NCBI GenBank assembly: GCA_964429355.1
Contig: CAYSCH010000013.1
Location: forward strand, 1-51,447
From: JAAYAY01 sp964429355
GTDB lineage: Bacteria > Planctomycetota > Planctomycetia > Pirellulales > Thermoguttaceae
Length of the DNA: 51,447 nucleotides
Direction: 5' to 3'
Below are positions 26,201 to 33,774 of this stretch, in pieces (the first letter of the stretch is position 1; each line of letters begins with the position of its first letter). The notes below the pieces were generated by a model, which ran no database searches, had not been told where the DNA came from, and saw only the letters and a program-made list of their open reading frames with translations. The position numbers and the translations under genes are program-made.

Positions 26201-26748
26201 GTGGCGGCGGACTCGAATTCATTGGTCTGGAACAACCAGCGGGCACGGAGTAGATCGCGGCGGGCCTCGCGCGAGCGGCGGACGGCTTCGCCCAGATTGG
26301 CACGTTGGGCGACCAGAGTATCGTCGAGGGCTCTGAATCGTTTGTCGGCCTCTTCCCGGTTCAGCTTCTGGGCGTTCAAGAGAGCGTCGATGAGTGCAAT
26401 ATTGAGGTCCCAATCGTTCTCGCCGACATTCTGGAGGCCGAGCCGGTAGGTGTTGATGCCCTCGTCCACGTTTCCGAGCCGACGATAGGCTTCCGCCAGC
26501 CCCAGGTAAACGGTGAGATTCCCGAATTCAGAGTCTTTGGCGGAGAGGAAGTGCCGGCAGGCTTCATCAAGTTTGGCCTTGCGGGCGAGGATGCTTCCGG
26601 GATCCGACGCCTGGAGAGCGGCCGCTTCCTCCATCAGTTGCCAACCAGCCAGAACCTGGACTGCGGCGGAGTCGGGAGCCAACTCAAGGGCCCTTTTCAG
26701 GTCGGCACCGGCACCGGGGAGACCATAGGTGGCCAGATGTCGCGACCT
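23254..26748 (-). CDS. Large TPR-repeat protein of the exopolysaccharide locus, 5' truncated
   Basis: At least 1142 residues, nearly all tetratricopeptide repeats. Clear examples are LEKAWELEPTNLRTLEQLVRL, MFREALLIKPDDPVPMTALFAL, YREALDATPDDIALRLGL and LLEKASALKPENVVILNNLAAML. The last 100 residues end with IQMLQKALEDGLLQRSDLI. Such giant TPR proteins lie in exosortase-linked polysaccharide clusters and are thought to scaffold the assembly or export machinery. The 5' end is missing: the frame is open up to 26748 with TPR-like sequence (ADLKRALELAPDSAAV), there is no signal peptide, and a stop codon in frame is followed by sequence of the neighbouring mobile block. A TTG at 26682 is a possible but unlikely start. 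Confidence 0.88.
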   Translation of the reverse strand, partial: RSRHLATYGLPGAGADLKRALELAPDSAAVQVLAGWQLMEEAAALQASDPGSILARKAKLDEACRHFLSAKDSEFGNLTVYLGLAEAYRRLGNVDEGINTYRLGLQNVGENDWDLNIALIDALLNAQKLNREEADKRFRALDDTLVAQRANLGEAVRRSREARRDLLRARWLFQTNEFESAATLLDRILTDRSLAVSDARTDQALNRDEVQARLFLAQCYEAQARQKLATAAQGTQAAEALKTTPDAAQLPRVSAGSQAARGEAESLFRKAAEVYEELARDLPQISQFRETAGRMYLAAGQPDVAVLNFQRGIELDGSIGLRFLLARARLEQAKSASPSTRVFEAVENDLDALEERARQEPIPQPWAIDLMRADLLALSRAEDDSETRSKRVLSTLRATEEEYPLSSELCDALATRYQELGAADDLARVSTCREIVAALSAGRAPDALVPEEKLRQIVGEDAVLWRFYRANRLLMDAAAPQEERKRQIQEAAQLSDGLLKDRPDWPQAHLLAGSVKRAEGNLVDAVQDLEKAWELEPTNLRTLEQLVRLQLQTGQVEQAEARIAEARVEFPRTDAILQLEMLVKRGAGDRQMAIELARQEITARPEDPAPRMRLGALLQEAGETDQAEKMFREALLIKPDDPVPMTALFALYDQADRKDEAEATLKELAASGQLKPWQKELVLARGYDTLGQSEKSEPHYVAAEAAYREALDATPDDIALRLGLVDLLLRGEDRTRFDRAEEQVQKILETTPDLADARRAHARILWLRDNGDDRQKALAIYDALAVAPEQGSLTDRYRRAEMLESLGEFAAAGEAFDQVIESTALTAETLAAQVGRYVRTGQLAKAEEELARLEKMAPGAVGTISLRVQLLHQTGRDSEIEPIIRQLQQRLEKRSAADPAQIAQVSQLLGDLYSLVNMPAKAEPHYRKLVESNPAAVGRLATCLAAQGRTTQAVETILAAGDDVPDLAKAVALSAVFVSSQPTDDDWTVAEPILEAAAKAHDDSAELLSTIANVYIVRGQVDKAVALLEKASALKPENVVILNNLAAMLGEQPGRAGDALEYIDRAIKLSSYAPGLLDTKGTILIHLERADEAVAVLDQAVSGNVQDPRYMLHLAVACDRVGDGAKAIQMLQKALEDGLLQRSDLILTGKDKVWLDELRKKFEL

Positions 26749-26759
26749 TCAACAATCAT
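26697..26759 (-). pseudogene. Start of a third gene of the recombinase operon, cut off after ~13 codons
   Basis: Behind the ParB-like gene lies a strong ribosome binding site (GGAGG, complement of 26768-26772) and an ATG at 26759. The frame reads MIVEGRDIWPPMV and then, after a junction, only a few more codons to a stop. From about 26720 the DNA is that of the TPR gene in another frame. So a gene started here in the recombinase operon and was replaced by the TPR gene, by recombination or by a misassembly. Confidence 0.55.
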
Positions 26760-26790
26760 GGCTGAAACCTCCAAAACAGTTGTCGAAATG

Positions 26791-27680
26791 TCACGCTTCG
26801 TAACGAATATTTCCCACCAGTCCAGGGCGATCCTTCACCTGCTCTTCCGTTACGAGCCTGACGAAGGCCTCGTCTCGCCAGAGGGTGTTGATCGCCGTCA
26901 GTAGCGTCAGGAAACGATTCTCCTTGGATTCCGCTTCACGGACAAAGGAGTCCTTGGACTTGGTGAGGTCGGTAATGTCCTTCTTGAGCATCGTTACGGT
27001 CAGGCCCGCACGATTCTTCTTTCCCGTGCCGTTGGACTGAGATGCTCGTTCCATCCTGGCACCGATAATTCGCCGGGCCCGGGCGAAGTTCTGGCAATTC
27101 ACGATCCCCTGATCGAANNNNNNNNNNTTTGGATGTTCGCATCGTCACTCTGGGCAACCAAGATGGCGAACGAGATGGAAAACACGCCCTGCTCGACTCC
27201 TTGGATCAGGCGGTCTTCGCCTTTCTCAACGAGGCCGATATACTGCCGCACGTACTCCGGGCTGCGGCACGAGACCTTGCTGATGCGATCGTAATCCCAC
27301 CCCTCGTCATGGAGTTGCTTCAATTCTCGGGCGAACACCATCGTTCCCGGGCGGCTCCGGGCTAGGTTCTCGACGAGCGACTGCAGATAGGCTTCCTTCC
27401 GCGTACACGTTACGGCTTCCGCCTTGATCTCCGACTTTCCTAGGCGCTGATGGGCGATCAAGCGGCCTTCGCCGCAGATCAGTTCATAGAAACCCGTTTT
27501 CTCCAGGAACTTGTCGTTGACGCGGATCGGCATCAACATGCCGTTGTTGTCGATGCTCTGCACATTCATCTGGAACTGTTCCTCGTCTCGAATACGAGGG
27601 TTAATCACCTTGATCTTCTCGATGCGGATCATCCTGTAACGGCGATCCTTCATGGGCAGGATGTCGGGGATGTCCATCAT
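26791..27680 (-). CDS. ParB/RepB-like partition protein linked to a recombinase, split by a scaffold gap
   Basis: About 295 residues. The start ATG (27680; a second ATG follows directly at 27677) lies behind GAGAGG and 7 bp from the recombinase stop. The N-terminal ParB domain reads IRIEKIKVINPRIRDEEQFQMNVQSI, GMLMPIRV, YELICGEGRLIAHQRLGKSEIKAEAV, followed by an HTH region (HDEGWDYDRISKVSCRSPEYVRQYIGLVEKGE). After the Ns it continues with VNCQNFARARRIIGARM and a RepB-like C-terminal part. ParB-type proteins bind DNA sites; those next to serine recombinases may partition an element or regulate it. The frames on both sides fit one gene if the true gap is 3n+2 bases. Confidence 0.82.
27118..27127. 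other. Scaffold gap (10 Ns) inside the ParB-like gene
   Basis: Placeholder Ns; the coding parts on both sides belong to one protein. Confidence 0.95.
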
Positions 27681-27687
27681 TGTCCTC

Positions 27688-29184
27688 TCAAGATAGCAGT
27701 TGCTCGATAATGGCCAGGCCGTTGTGGCCGTACATTTCCAGGCGGGAATCTGACGTGCTGAACAAGCGGATCCAGTGGTCTTGGACCAGCAGTCGTGGCA
27801 AGGCCAGGTAGCCAAGGATCCGTGGTTGCACGCCCTCGGAGAGGGGAACTCCGAGGGTGATATCGATGACTTCACGCTGGTCCGGCCGGAAGAACCAGTA
27901 GGTGGTGAGACCGCAGGGCATTGGCACGGAAGGCTGAACCAGGACGGTAAGCTTCTGGTCGATGACCAAGAAGTCGTCGTAAACGATGACCTGATCGACC
28001 AATGCCTCGATGTGCTCATTGACTTGGCTGCCGGCCACAGCCCGGACCTCGCTAAAAAGTTGTTGAAATGCCGAATCCATTGACCCAAAATGCTTCAAGT
28101 AGGCCGACGGGGACGGCATGTCCGGCGCGGCACGGACCAAAGACGGTCGGACGATGCCGTGTAGCTGGAAAAGCGTTTCGAGCTTCTCCAGCATGTAGGC
28201 CGGGGTGTGGAACCTGGCCCGATCGGCGAAAATCTCCTGCGCCTTGGCGAAAACCTCGGGTTCGATCACGCGCTCAAATGCCTCGGGGGTGCGAATCCAT
28301 TTTTCCTTGGGATTTGGGCGCGAGGGCGTCTTGAGCTTCTGGGTGGTGCGATTGTAGACCATGGTCCCGGTGTAGCGCTCATCCATGAGGATGTCGCGAA
28401 CCTTGGCGCCGTCCCATAGTCGCCCCCCGGGTGACGGAATGCGATCGTGGTTCAGACTCTCGGCAATGGCCTGCTCGTGCCGGCCACCCTGTGTGAACTC
28501 GTGGAAAATTCGTCGAACGACCGCCACCTCCCGTTCCTCTCCCAGTGTCAGCGTAACGCGCTGGTTCTGAATGCTCTTCCGTTCGCCAGGTTGGAGAATC
28601 TGGACTGGCTGACGGGTCTCGTTGAGCAACAGGCGGCGAAAGCCGTATCGGGGTTTGCCGCCGGCCCAGTAGCCCTGTTGGACAATCTTCACACAACCGC
28701 GAAACACCTTGTCGCTCAGTTCTCGGCTGTACTGCGCGGCGCGGAAGCGTTCAAACTGGACATAGACCGGGTAGAGCGGATCGTCCTCCCGCGGTTTGCC
28801 GAGCGTCGTGTATATGACCTCCTTGCCGTATTTCCGGCACTCAGCGCTGTACTGAGCGGACAAATCGATGTCCTGGAACCGGCCCCAGCGGCTGACGTCC
28901 AGGCAAAGGATGTACTGGAAGTCGTTGCGCTGCTTCACCCAGTTCTCCATCATGTCCTGGAAGTCTGGCCGCCCTTCGGCCGTCAAGCCAGACTTGCCCG
29001 GGTCCATAAAGTCGTGAATGATTTCCACGCCGTTGCTCTCGGCCCAGGAGCGCACCTGGTCTTGCTGAATCGCGATCGAGTTTTCCTGGCGATCCTGCGC
29101 GGAATGTCGGTAGTACGCGACCGCGCGGTACGCAAACTTCGGCTGTTGAGCAGTGTTGTTCTGACGTTCCCACCAGTTGGCCAT
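27688..29184 (-). CDS. Large serine recombinase
   Basis: 498 residues. The resolvase domain (about 18-160) begins with FAYRAVAYYRHSAQDRQENS, with the nucleophile probably S28, then IQQDQVRSWAESNGVEIIHDF, PGKSGLTAEGRPDFQDMM and ILCLDVSRWGR. The recombinase domain follows (GYWAGGKPRYGFRRLL, EEREVAVVRRIFHEFTQGG, AIAESLNHDRIPSPGGRLWDGAKVRDILMDERYTGTMVYN). It lacks a long coiled-coil zinc-ribbon region; the last 150 residues are unusual for the family. It would catalyse integration or excision of a mobile element. It is followed after 7 bp by a ParB-like gene, evidently one operon. I could not identify attachment sites. Confidence 0.95.
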   Translation of the reverse strand: MANWWERQNNTAQQPKFAYRAVAYYRHSAQDRQENSIAIQQDQVRSWAESNGVEIIHDFMDPGKSGLTAEGRPDFQDMMENWVKQRNDFQYILCLDVSRWGRFQDIDLSAQYSAECRKYGKEVIYTTLGKPREDDPLYPVYVQFERFRAAQYSRELSDKVFRGCVKIVQQGYWAGGKPRYGFRRLLLNETRQPVQILQPGERKSIQNQRVTLTLGEEREVAVVRRIFHEFTQGGRHEQAIAESLNHDRIPSPGGRLWDGAKVRDILMDERYTGTMVYNRTTQKLKTPSRPNPKEKWIRTPEAFERVIEPEVFAKAQEIFADRARFHTPAYMLEKLETLFQLHGIVRPSLVRAAPDMPSPSAYLKHFGSMDSAFQQLFSEVRAVAGSQVNEHIEALVDQVIVYDDFLVIDQKLTVLVQPSVPMPCGLTTYWFFRPDQREVIDITLGVPLSEGVQPRILGYLALPRLLVQDHWIRLFSTSDSRLEMYGHNGLAIIEQLLS

Positions 29185-29424
29185 GTTTCGGTTCCGGGTT
29201 GAGCTGTCGGTGATGGCGATGACTTCATGTTAACCTCGGACCATGGGGCCGCCGTTGCGTACCCGGTGAGAGAGTGTGTGGATTGCTATTCAAGACGCAA
29301 CGATGCGAGCGGCGGGACCAGGCCGGCGCATTAACGGGGCAACGATAGGACGACGAAGATGCAGCGAGTGCCGCTGTTCGGAGGCTGATCGCCGCTCGCC
29401 AGAACCCCCGCTGGTATTTACATG

Positions 29425-30057
29425 TCAACCGGTGGAAGCCTGCTCTGAGAGCAGAGCTGAGCAGCTTGCCCAACAGGCAATGAGAACGGATCGGCGGGGT
29501 TCCGAGGTGTATTTGTGGGAGTCCGGGGCAGAACCGAGAGGCGCGGCCTCGGAGTACCGTTGCGCGTCTCGACCAAGCGTAGTCACCCAGCGAAAGTGCG
29601 AGGTGTGCGCCATGGTTGTAAGGCTCGGGCCAGCGTCGGTGCGACCGAGCGGAAGGGGCTCATCCTTAGGCGATTTCTCATAGAAGATCGGCAGACCTGC
29701 CGAACAGACTCCCCTGCGGTAGCTGGTCGACGAGTTACTGACGTACTTCGCGGCGCGCTCGGTCATCTGCGGTAAGGTATACGCCTTGTGCGCGCAAGCA
29801 AAGGGTGGGTAGTCCGTGAAGGTTCTGTGGCATTCGGGACATCGCCATCGCGCGAGAAGAGCGGCGACTTTACAGACGTAAGAACCGACGAGTACCAGAA
29901 AGCGACGGGGGCGGGTGCCGTGAAACGCGAACGGCGTTTGGGCGCCAACTCCATCCAGGCCACAGTGGCAGCAAATGGTGGTCGCGCAGGTGACGGTTCG
30001 ATTCCGGACAAGTTCGGAATGGCCGTCGATCAGCAGGATCAGGTCCTTCGCATCCAA
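29425..30057 (-). CDS. Zinc-ribbon protein, DUF6431-like
   Basis: 210 residues. The N-terminal half has two pairs of cysteines, CCHCGLDGVGAQTPFAFHG and ARWRCPECHRTFTDYPPF, a zinc ribbon like that at the front of some transposases (DUF6431-like). The rest is basic and without recognisable motifs; YRRGVCSAGLPIF and HTSHFRWVTTLGRDAQRY may be a DNA-contacting part. The gene starts 7 bp after the stop of the nucleotidyltransferase gene and could be co-transcribed with the toxin-antitoxin pair. A role in mobile DNA is likely from the neighbours (recombinase 240 bp downstream). Function is not established. Confidence 0.6.
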   Translation of the reverse strand: MDAKDLILLIDGHSELVRNRTVTCATTICCHCGLDGVGAQTPFAFHGTRPRRFLVLVGSYVCKVAALLARWRCPECHRTFTDYPPFACAHKAYTLPQMTERAAKYVSNSSTSYRRGVCSAGLPIFYEKSPKDEPLPLGRTDAGPSLTTMAHTSHFRWVTTLGRDAQRYSEAAPLGSAPDSHKYTSEPRRSVLIACWASCSALLSEQASTG

Positions 30058-30064
30058 TGTGTTC

Positions 30065-30928
30065 TTAGGCGTAAAAGATCTCTTGGAGCACAGCGAGGAA
30101 GTCGAGAACAGGAAACTCCGGCCGAAAGAGTGGGTGCTCGCGAAGGCGAATCACGCCGATACTCATGGGCTCGGCAAAATCGCTCCGGATGATTTCGCGG
30201 GCCGTCTCAACGTGACCGTCTCCACCATACAAGTTGCCCAAGCGGAGTGACTCCTGGTACTCGGATTCGACCTGCATGGCTACGATCGTGTAGAGATCGA
30301 GTGCGTGGTGCCTACCGAGGTTCTTGTCCCCGTCCTCCTTGCGATCGCGGAAGGCGAAGAGCTTCATCATGAGGTACGTGAATGGCTGCGGCACGTGAAT
30401 TTGCGCCTCGGCAGGTTCTCCGTTGGAGCGGTTTCCTGAGATTGTGAGGGTGACGGGTGACTCGTCGATGTGAACAGCTTCTTCTAAGGTGTGGGCGTGG
30501 AGCTTGATGGGGCCGATGGGCCGCGCACGGACGCCTTTGACGTGGAGACGCTCGCGGAATTGCCCCAGTGGGCCGACGAGCAGATCGACTTTGATTTCGA
30601 GGTCCTGCCCGTGCAAATCGAAGTGCTTCTTCCACTGCATGTACTTGGCTTCTGGTACGACTTCGTAGCCGAGTCGATCCAGAGCGGCTGCGACGACTTT
30701 CATGCTCTGGAGATCGCAGAGTACGTCAGCGCGGACAAAAAGATCGATATCGTTCGTGGCCCGCGGCATGGGCAGTTGCGAGAAGAGCGTGCGCTCGCGC
30801 GTCTCGTTGAGCCGCATGCGCTTGAGATAGAGACCGAAGCCGCCGCCGATCGTAAGCGGGATAGGATGCTCGCGCAACTCGACAAGCAGGTCAAGCAGGT
30901 TGGCCGTGAGGGGCTCCGTCCATGCCAT
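30065..30928 (-). CDS. Nucleotidyltransferase, AbiEii-like toxin of a type IV TA pair
   Basis: 287 residues. The nucleotidyltransferase signature is present: LTIGGGFGLYLKRMRL (hG-G type), RATNDIDLFV with the DxD metal ligands, and a third acidic position in LEIKVDLLVG. The C-terminal part has QPFTYLMMKLFAFRDRKED and HHALDLYTIVAM, like AbiEii/AbiGii proteins, which act as growth-inhibiting nucleotidyltransferases and give abortive phage infection when paired with an AbiEi antitoxin. It lies 6 bp behind its presumed antitoxin gene. The pair is divergent enough from classical AbiE that target and function need testing. Confidence 0.78.
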   Translation of the reverse strand: MAWTEPLTANLLDLLVELREHPIPLTIGGGFGLYLKRMRLNETRERTLFSQLPMPRATNDIDLFVRADVLCDLQSMKVVAAALDRLGYEVVPEAKYMQWKKHFDLHGQDLEIKVDLLVGPLGQFRERLHVKGVRARPIGPIKLHAHTLEEAVHIDESPVTLTISGNRSNGEPAEAQIHVPQPFTYLMMKLFAFRDRKEDGDKNLGRHHALDLYTIVAMQVESEYQESLRLGNLYGGDGHVETAREIIRSDFAEPMSIGVIRLREHPLFRPEFPVLDFLAVLQEIFYA

Positions 30929-30934
30929 GTCGGC

Positions 30935-32065
30935 TCATCCTTTCTTCCTGAGAGACTGAAGAATCGTGTTGCGCAGTTGCTCGGCAGTCTCCTGCTCTCG
31001 CTTATCGCCTTGCATCAACTCCAGATACGTCTGCACCGGGGATGCTGCCAAGTTCTCACGCGCATCGAAGTACACGAAGTCCTCATCGGTCTCCAGAAGT
31101 TCGATGTTGGAGAAGCGAGAGGTTTCTTCAAGGTCGGGGCCAAGCCGCTTCAGCAGGCTTTCCAGGTTGGAACAGTACAGGGATTGGATTGGTTCGCGGG
31201 CCATCACGGCATATTGACCGGCGGACGAGGAGCCCGTGAGCGTCGCCTTCTCGGCGGCCTCCTTGCTCCTCTCCACGATCCGGCGGCAGAATTGGTCGGG
31301 CGTAAGGGTGGTCTTTGCGGTGAGGCGCTGGTTGATTAAGGGAGGGACGTAATTCTCGGTGAGGAGTTCAAGGAGCTTATCGGGTTGGATCAAACGAAGG
31401 CTTCGCGTGCGCGGCAACTGCCCTTTGGTGCGTTCGATTACAAGGTCTTGATCCAGGCTGGCGCACACCTTGGAGATGGTGGCCTGCGTGCTGTTCCCCC
31501 CACGGCTTTCGATTTCGTCCATGACCTCCGTGATGGAACCGTACTGCGGCTTGAGTAGGAAGACACGGGGGATTATAGAACTGTTCTTGCGGTAGACGTT
31601 CTTGATGACGCCCGTTCGGCGGAATCTGTTGGGTGCTCCGCTGCGGGAGACTAATATCTCGTCAGGGACCATGATCAGGGCGTTGCCGGAGAGGTCAATA
31701 CCACTGACCTGCTGCTCCTCAAGAAATCGAAGCTGGGACTGGGGCAGATAAGGGACAAACACCATCGGGAAGGATCGGGGCGGCCTGCTGCTCCGCTGGG
31801 CAGTCTCTGTGGCGGCGGCGATCTCCTTGGGAGTGGAAATAGCTCTGCATTCGACCACGAAGCGGTACGCTTTCTTCCCCCAACCGAGTTCTATCATCGC
31901 GTCCACTTCGGACGTTTTCGGCGGACCCTTGCGGGTCGGTTCACGTTCCACCGCCACCAACTTAAGGGGTGACGTGTCCACCCGGCCCTGAGCCAGCAGC
32001 CGCAGCATTTCAGATTGGCGGGGTATTTCTCGATATGGCGTCACGTCGTCGAGCCCTCGGTACAC
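30935..32065 (-). CDS. AbiEi-like antitoxin with nuclease-like fold and winged helix
   Basis: 376 residues. Residues 50-160 look like a restriction-endonuclease-like domain: DAMIELGWGKKAYRFVVECRAISTPKEI (a D ... ECR pattern like the PD-(D/E)XK core), FLEEQQVSGIDLSGNALI. A winged-helix part follows: GSITEVMDEIESRGGNSTQATISKVCASL. The C-terminal half is helical. AbiEi-type antitoxins are DNA-binding proteins that repress their own operon. The nuclease-like domain could bind DNA or be active; without structure this cannot be decided. The start ATG 32065 lies just behind a promoter with repeated motifs. An alternative reading is a small independent defence protein rather than an antitoxin. Confidence 0.72.
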   Translation of the reverse strand: MYRGLDDVTPYREIPRQSEMLRLLAQGRVDTSPLKLVAVEREPTRKGPPKTSEVDAMIELGWGKKAYRFVVECRAISTPKEIAAATETAQRSSRPPRSFPMVFVPYLPQSQLRFLEEQQVSGIDLSGNALIMVPDEILVSRSGAPNRFRRTGVIKNVYRKNSSIIPRVFLLKPQYGSITEVMDEIESRGGNSTQATISKVCASLDQDLVIERTKGQLPRTRSLRLIQPDKLLELLTENYVPPLINQRLTAKTTLTPDQFCRRIVERSKEAAEKATLTGSSSAGQYAVMAREPIQSLYCSNLESLLKRLGPDLEETSRFSNIELLETDEDFVYFDARENLAASPVQTYLELMQGDKREQETAEQLRNTILQSLRKKG

Positions 32066-32075
32066 ACGGCTTCGG

Positions 32076-32114
32076 ATACATTCCCATTATAGCATGTATT
32101 CCCAGGCAGGAATA
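32076..32114 (-). promoter_or_regulatory. Promoter with operator-like repeats for the AbiE-like pair
   Basis: On the minus strand the -10 box is TATAAT (complement of 32086-32091). Two near-identical 10-mers flank it (plus strand ATACATTCCC at 32076-32085 and ATGTATTCCC at 32094-32103), and an inverted pair TATTCC ... GGAATA spans 32097-32114. A -35 box is weak, as expected if a repressor binds here. This fits autoregulation by the AbiEi-like protein; binding itself is inference. Confidence 0.6.
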
Positions 32115-32494
32115 TTTGTGCTATTAGGAAAGTGTCGGCGATCAGCCCCAGCCCTCGGTGGAAACGTGGTGTTTGTCTTCTTGACGCTGCCCACGTTTGA
32201 TCGGAAGCGGCTCATCCAGCGTCGGGTTCCCAGGAAGGCAAGCCTATCCAACGCTTGCCCGGCGCGCCATGGCGGGGACAGCCGGGACAAACCCAAGAGA
32301 AACCTCCCAAAAAGGCGCGGCGCAAACGCAGTTGATTGCGACATCCGCCCCGAGTGCCTCGGGGAAATTTTCCAGGGAATCGTGAAGGAGGCCAAGGAGA
32401 CGGGTATTCGAATCCCCAGAGAGAGCCCCACTCCGGCTCATTCCGGCGCACCTGAGCCGCGCTTTTTGTGCGCGCAAGATCGCGCCGCGTCTAT
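32115..32494. other. Intergenic region between the AbiE-like pair and the DUF4143 ATPase gene
   Basis: I see no gene with family features in these 380 bases. The open frames present are extensions or shadows. The ATPase gene ends at 32495 pointing into this region. Confidence 0.5.
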
Positions 32495-33730
32495 CTATCT
32501 CCAAAGGGAGGAGATAGGGAGTGCGTGGAGATTCTTTCCGAAAGGAACCACGCCCTCTCCTGTGTGGAGTACCACCCCGTGCCGGAACCGTTCTCCCGTA
32601 AGCTCCGCCAGCAGACGGAGCCCCGCAAAATCCTTCCCCTCGACCTTGGCCCCGGCCTTCACTTCGATGCCGATAAGCTCCCCCGCAGCGCTCTCCAGCA
32701 CCAGGTCGACCTCCTGCCCAGAGGTGGTCCGGAAATGAAACACCTCGAAGCGCCCCTGAGACCACGTGAGCTGCTTTATGACTTCCATGGCCACGAAATT
32801 CTCGAGGACATGGCCGAAGAGGATGCGATCACGCACGGCGCGCTCCTGGTCCAAGCCCAGCACGTGCGCAAGCAGCCCCGTATCCGTGAGTACAAGCTTC
32901 GGCGACTTGATGAGCCGCTTGCCGAGATTCGACGACCACGCCGGGAGAAGCCGCACTAGAAACGTCGCCTCCAAAAGCGCCAGGTAACGTTTGAGCGTCG
33001 ACTGCGGCATGGCAAGCGACCGGGCGATGTCCGCGTAGTTCACGAGCGAACAGGCCCGCGAGGCTAAAAGCGAAAGCAGCTTCGGCACCTCGGCCAAATG
33101 CTCGATGTTCGCGATATCCCGCACATCCCGCTGCAAAATAGTCGTAATATAGGAGTCGAACCAGGCGCTCCGCCTCTCCGGCTTCTTTCGCGTCTGAGCC
33201 TCCGGGAATCCCCCGACGAGTATCCGTTCGAGCAGCTCGGCCTCGGTCATCCCCGCACTACCTGCACGTACCGCCGTTCCCGAAAACGCCTGATCGGCAA
33301 ATGACGCCTTGCCGCCTTCCAGTTCGCCCTGGGAGAAGGGCCACAGGGTGTGGAGTTCCACGCGGCCCGCGAGTGAGTCGGCCATCCGCGGAAGGGCCAT
33401 GACGTTCGCCGACCCGGTGAGGAGAAACCGTCCGGGCGTGCGGTCCTTGTCCACTGCTGCCTTGATAGCAAGAGCAAGCCCTGGGGCGCGCTGCACCTCG
33501 TCAATGACCGCAGGGCCGGGGAGCCCGGCTACGAACCCCTCCGGATCGCCCTCGGCCGCAGCGAGGACCGCAGCCGAGTCGAGCGTGTAGTAGGGGGCCG
33601 AGTGCGCTCCCCGGGCTATCTCCTGAACCAGGGTGCTCTTGCCCGTCTGCCGCGCCCCTTGGAGATAGATAACGGGCGTGTCCGCGAGAGCCGAAAGAAG
33701 GCGCTTGGTGAGGTGACGTTCGATCATCAT
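32495..33730 (-). CDS. AAA-type ATPase of the AAA_14/DUF4143 family
   Basis: 411 residues. Walker A is YLQGARQTGKSTLV (about 21-34), Walker B is PAVIDEVQRAP, and sensor-like FLLTGSANV follows. The C-terminal DUF4143 part includes FDSYITTILQRDVRDI, LASRACSLVNYADIARSLAMPQSTLKRYLALLEATFLVRLL, LVLTDTGLLAHVLG, FGHVLENFVAMEVIKQ, FHFRTTSGQEVDLVLE and GIEVKAGAKV. The family is common in bacteria and archaea, often in mobile or defence regions, and its function is not known. The start is one of two adjacent ATGs (33730/33727). A perfect palindrome lies 13 bases upstream. Confidence 0.95.
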   Translation of the reverse strand: MMIERHLTKRLLSALADTPVIYLQGARQTGKSTLVQEIARGAHSAPYYTLDSAAVLAAAEGDPEGFVAGLPGPAVIDEVQRAPGLALAIKAAVDKDRTPGRFLLTGSANVMALPRMADSLAGRVELHTLWPFSQGELEGGKASFADQAFSGTAVRAGSAGMTEAELLERILVGGFPEAQTRKKPERRSAWFDSYITTILQRDVRDIANIEHLAEVPKLLSLLASRACSLVNYADIARSLAMPQSTLKRYLALLEATFLVRLLPAWSSNLGKRLIKSPKLVLTDTGLLAHVLGLDQERAVRDRILFGHVLENFVAMEVIKQLTWSQGRFEVFHFRTTSGQEVDLVLESAAGELIGIEVKAGAKVEGKDFAGLRLLAELTGERFRHGVVLHTGEGVVPFGKNLHALPISSLWR

Positions 33731-33743
33731 AGGAAAAACATAT

Positions 33744-33774
33744 CATATCGTGGTTGAAAATCAACCACGATATG
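33744..33774. promoter_or_regulatory. Perfect palindrome (14+3+14) upstream of the DUF4143 ATPase gene
   Basis: CATATCGTGGTTGA, spacer AAA, then its exact complement TCAACCACGATATG. It begins 14 bases upstream of the ATPase start. It could be an operator for the ATPase (or another repressor). It is not a terminator because no T run follows. A role in autoregulation is inference. Confidence 0.65.

Noticed and set aside
32094..32738. Plus-strand frame of 214 codons before and into the DUF4143 gene
   Set aside because: Half of it is antisense to the ATPase gene, the rest has no motif.
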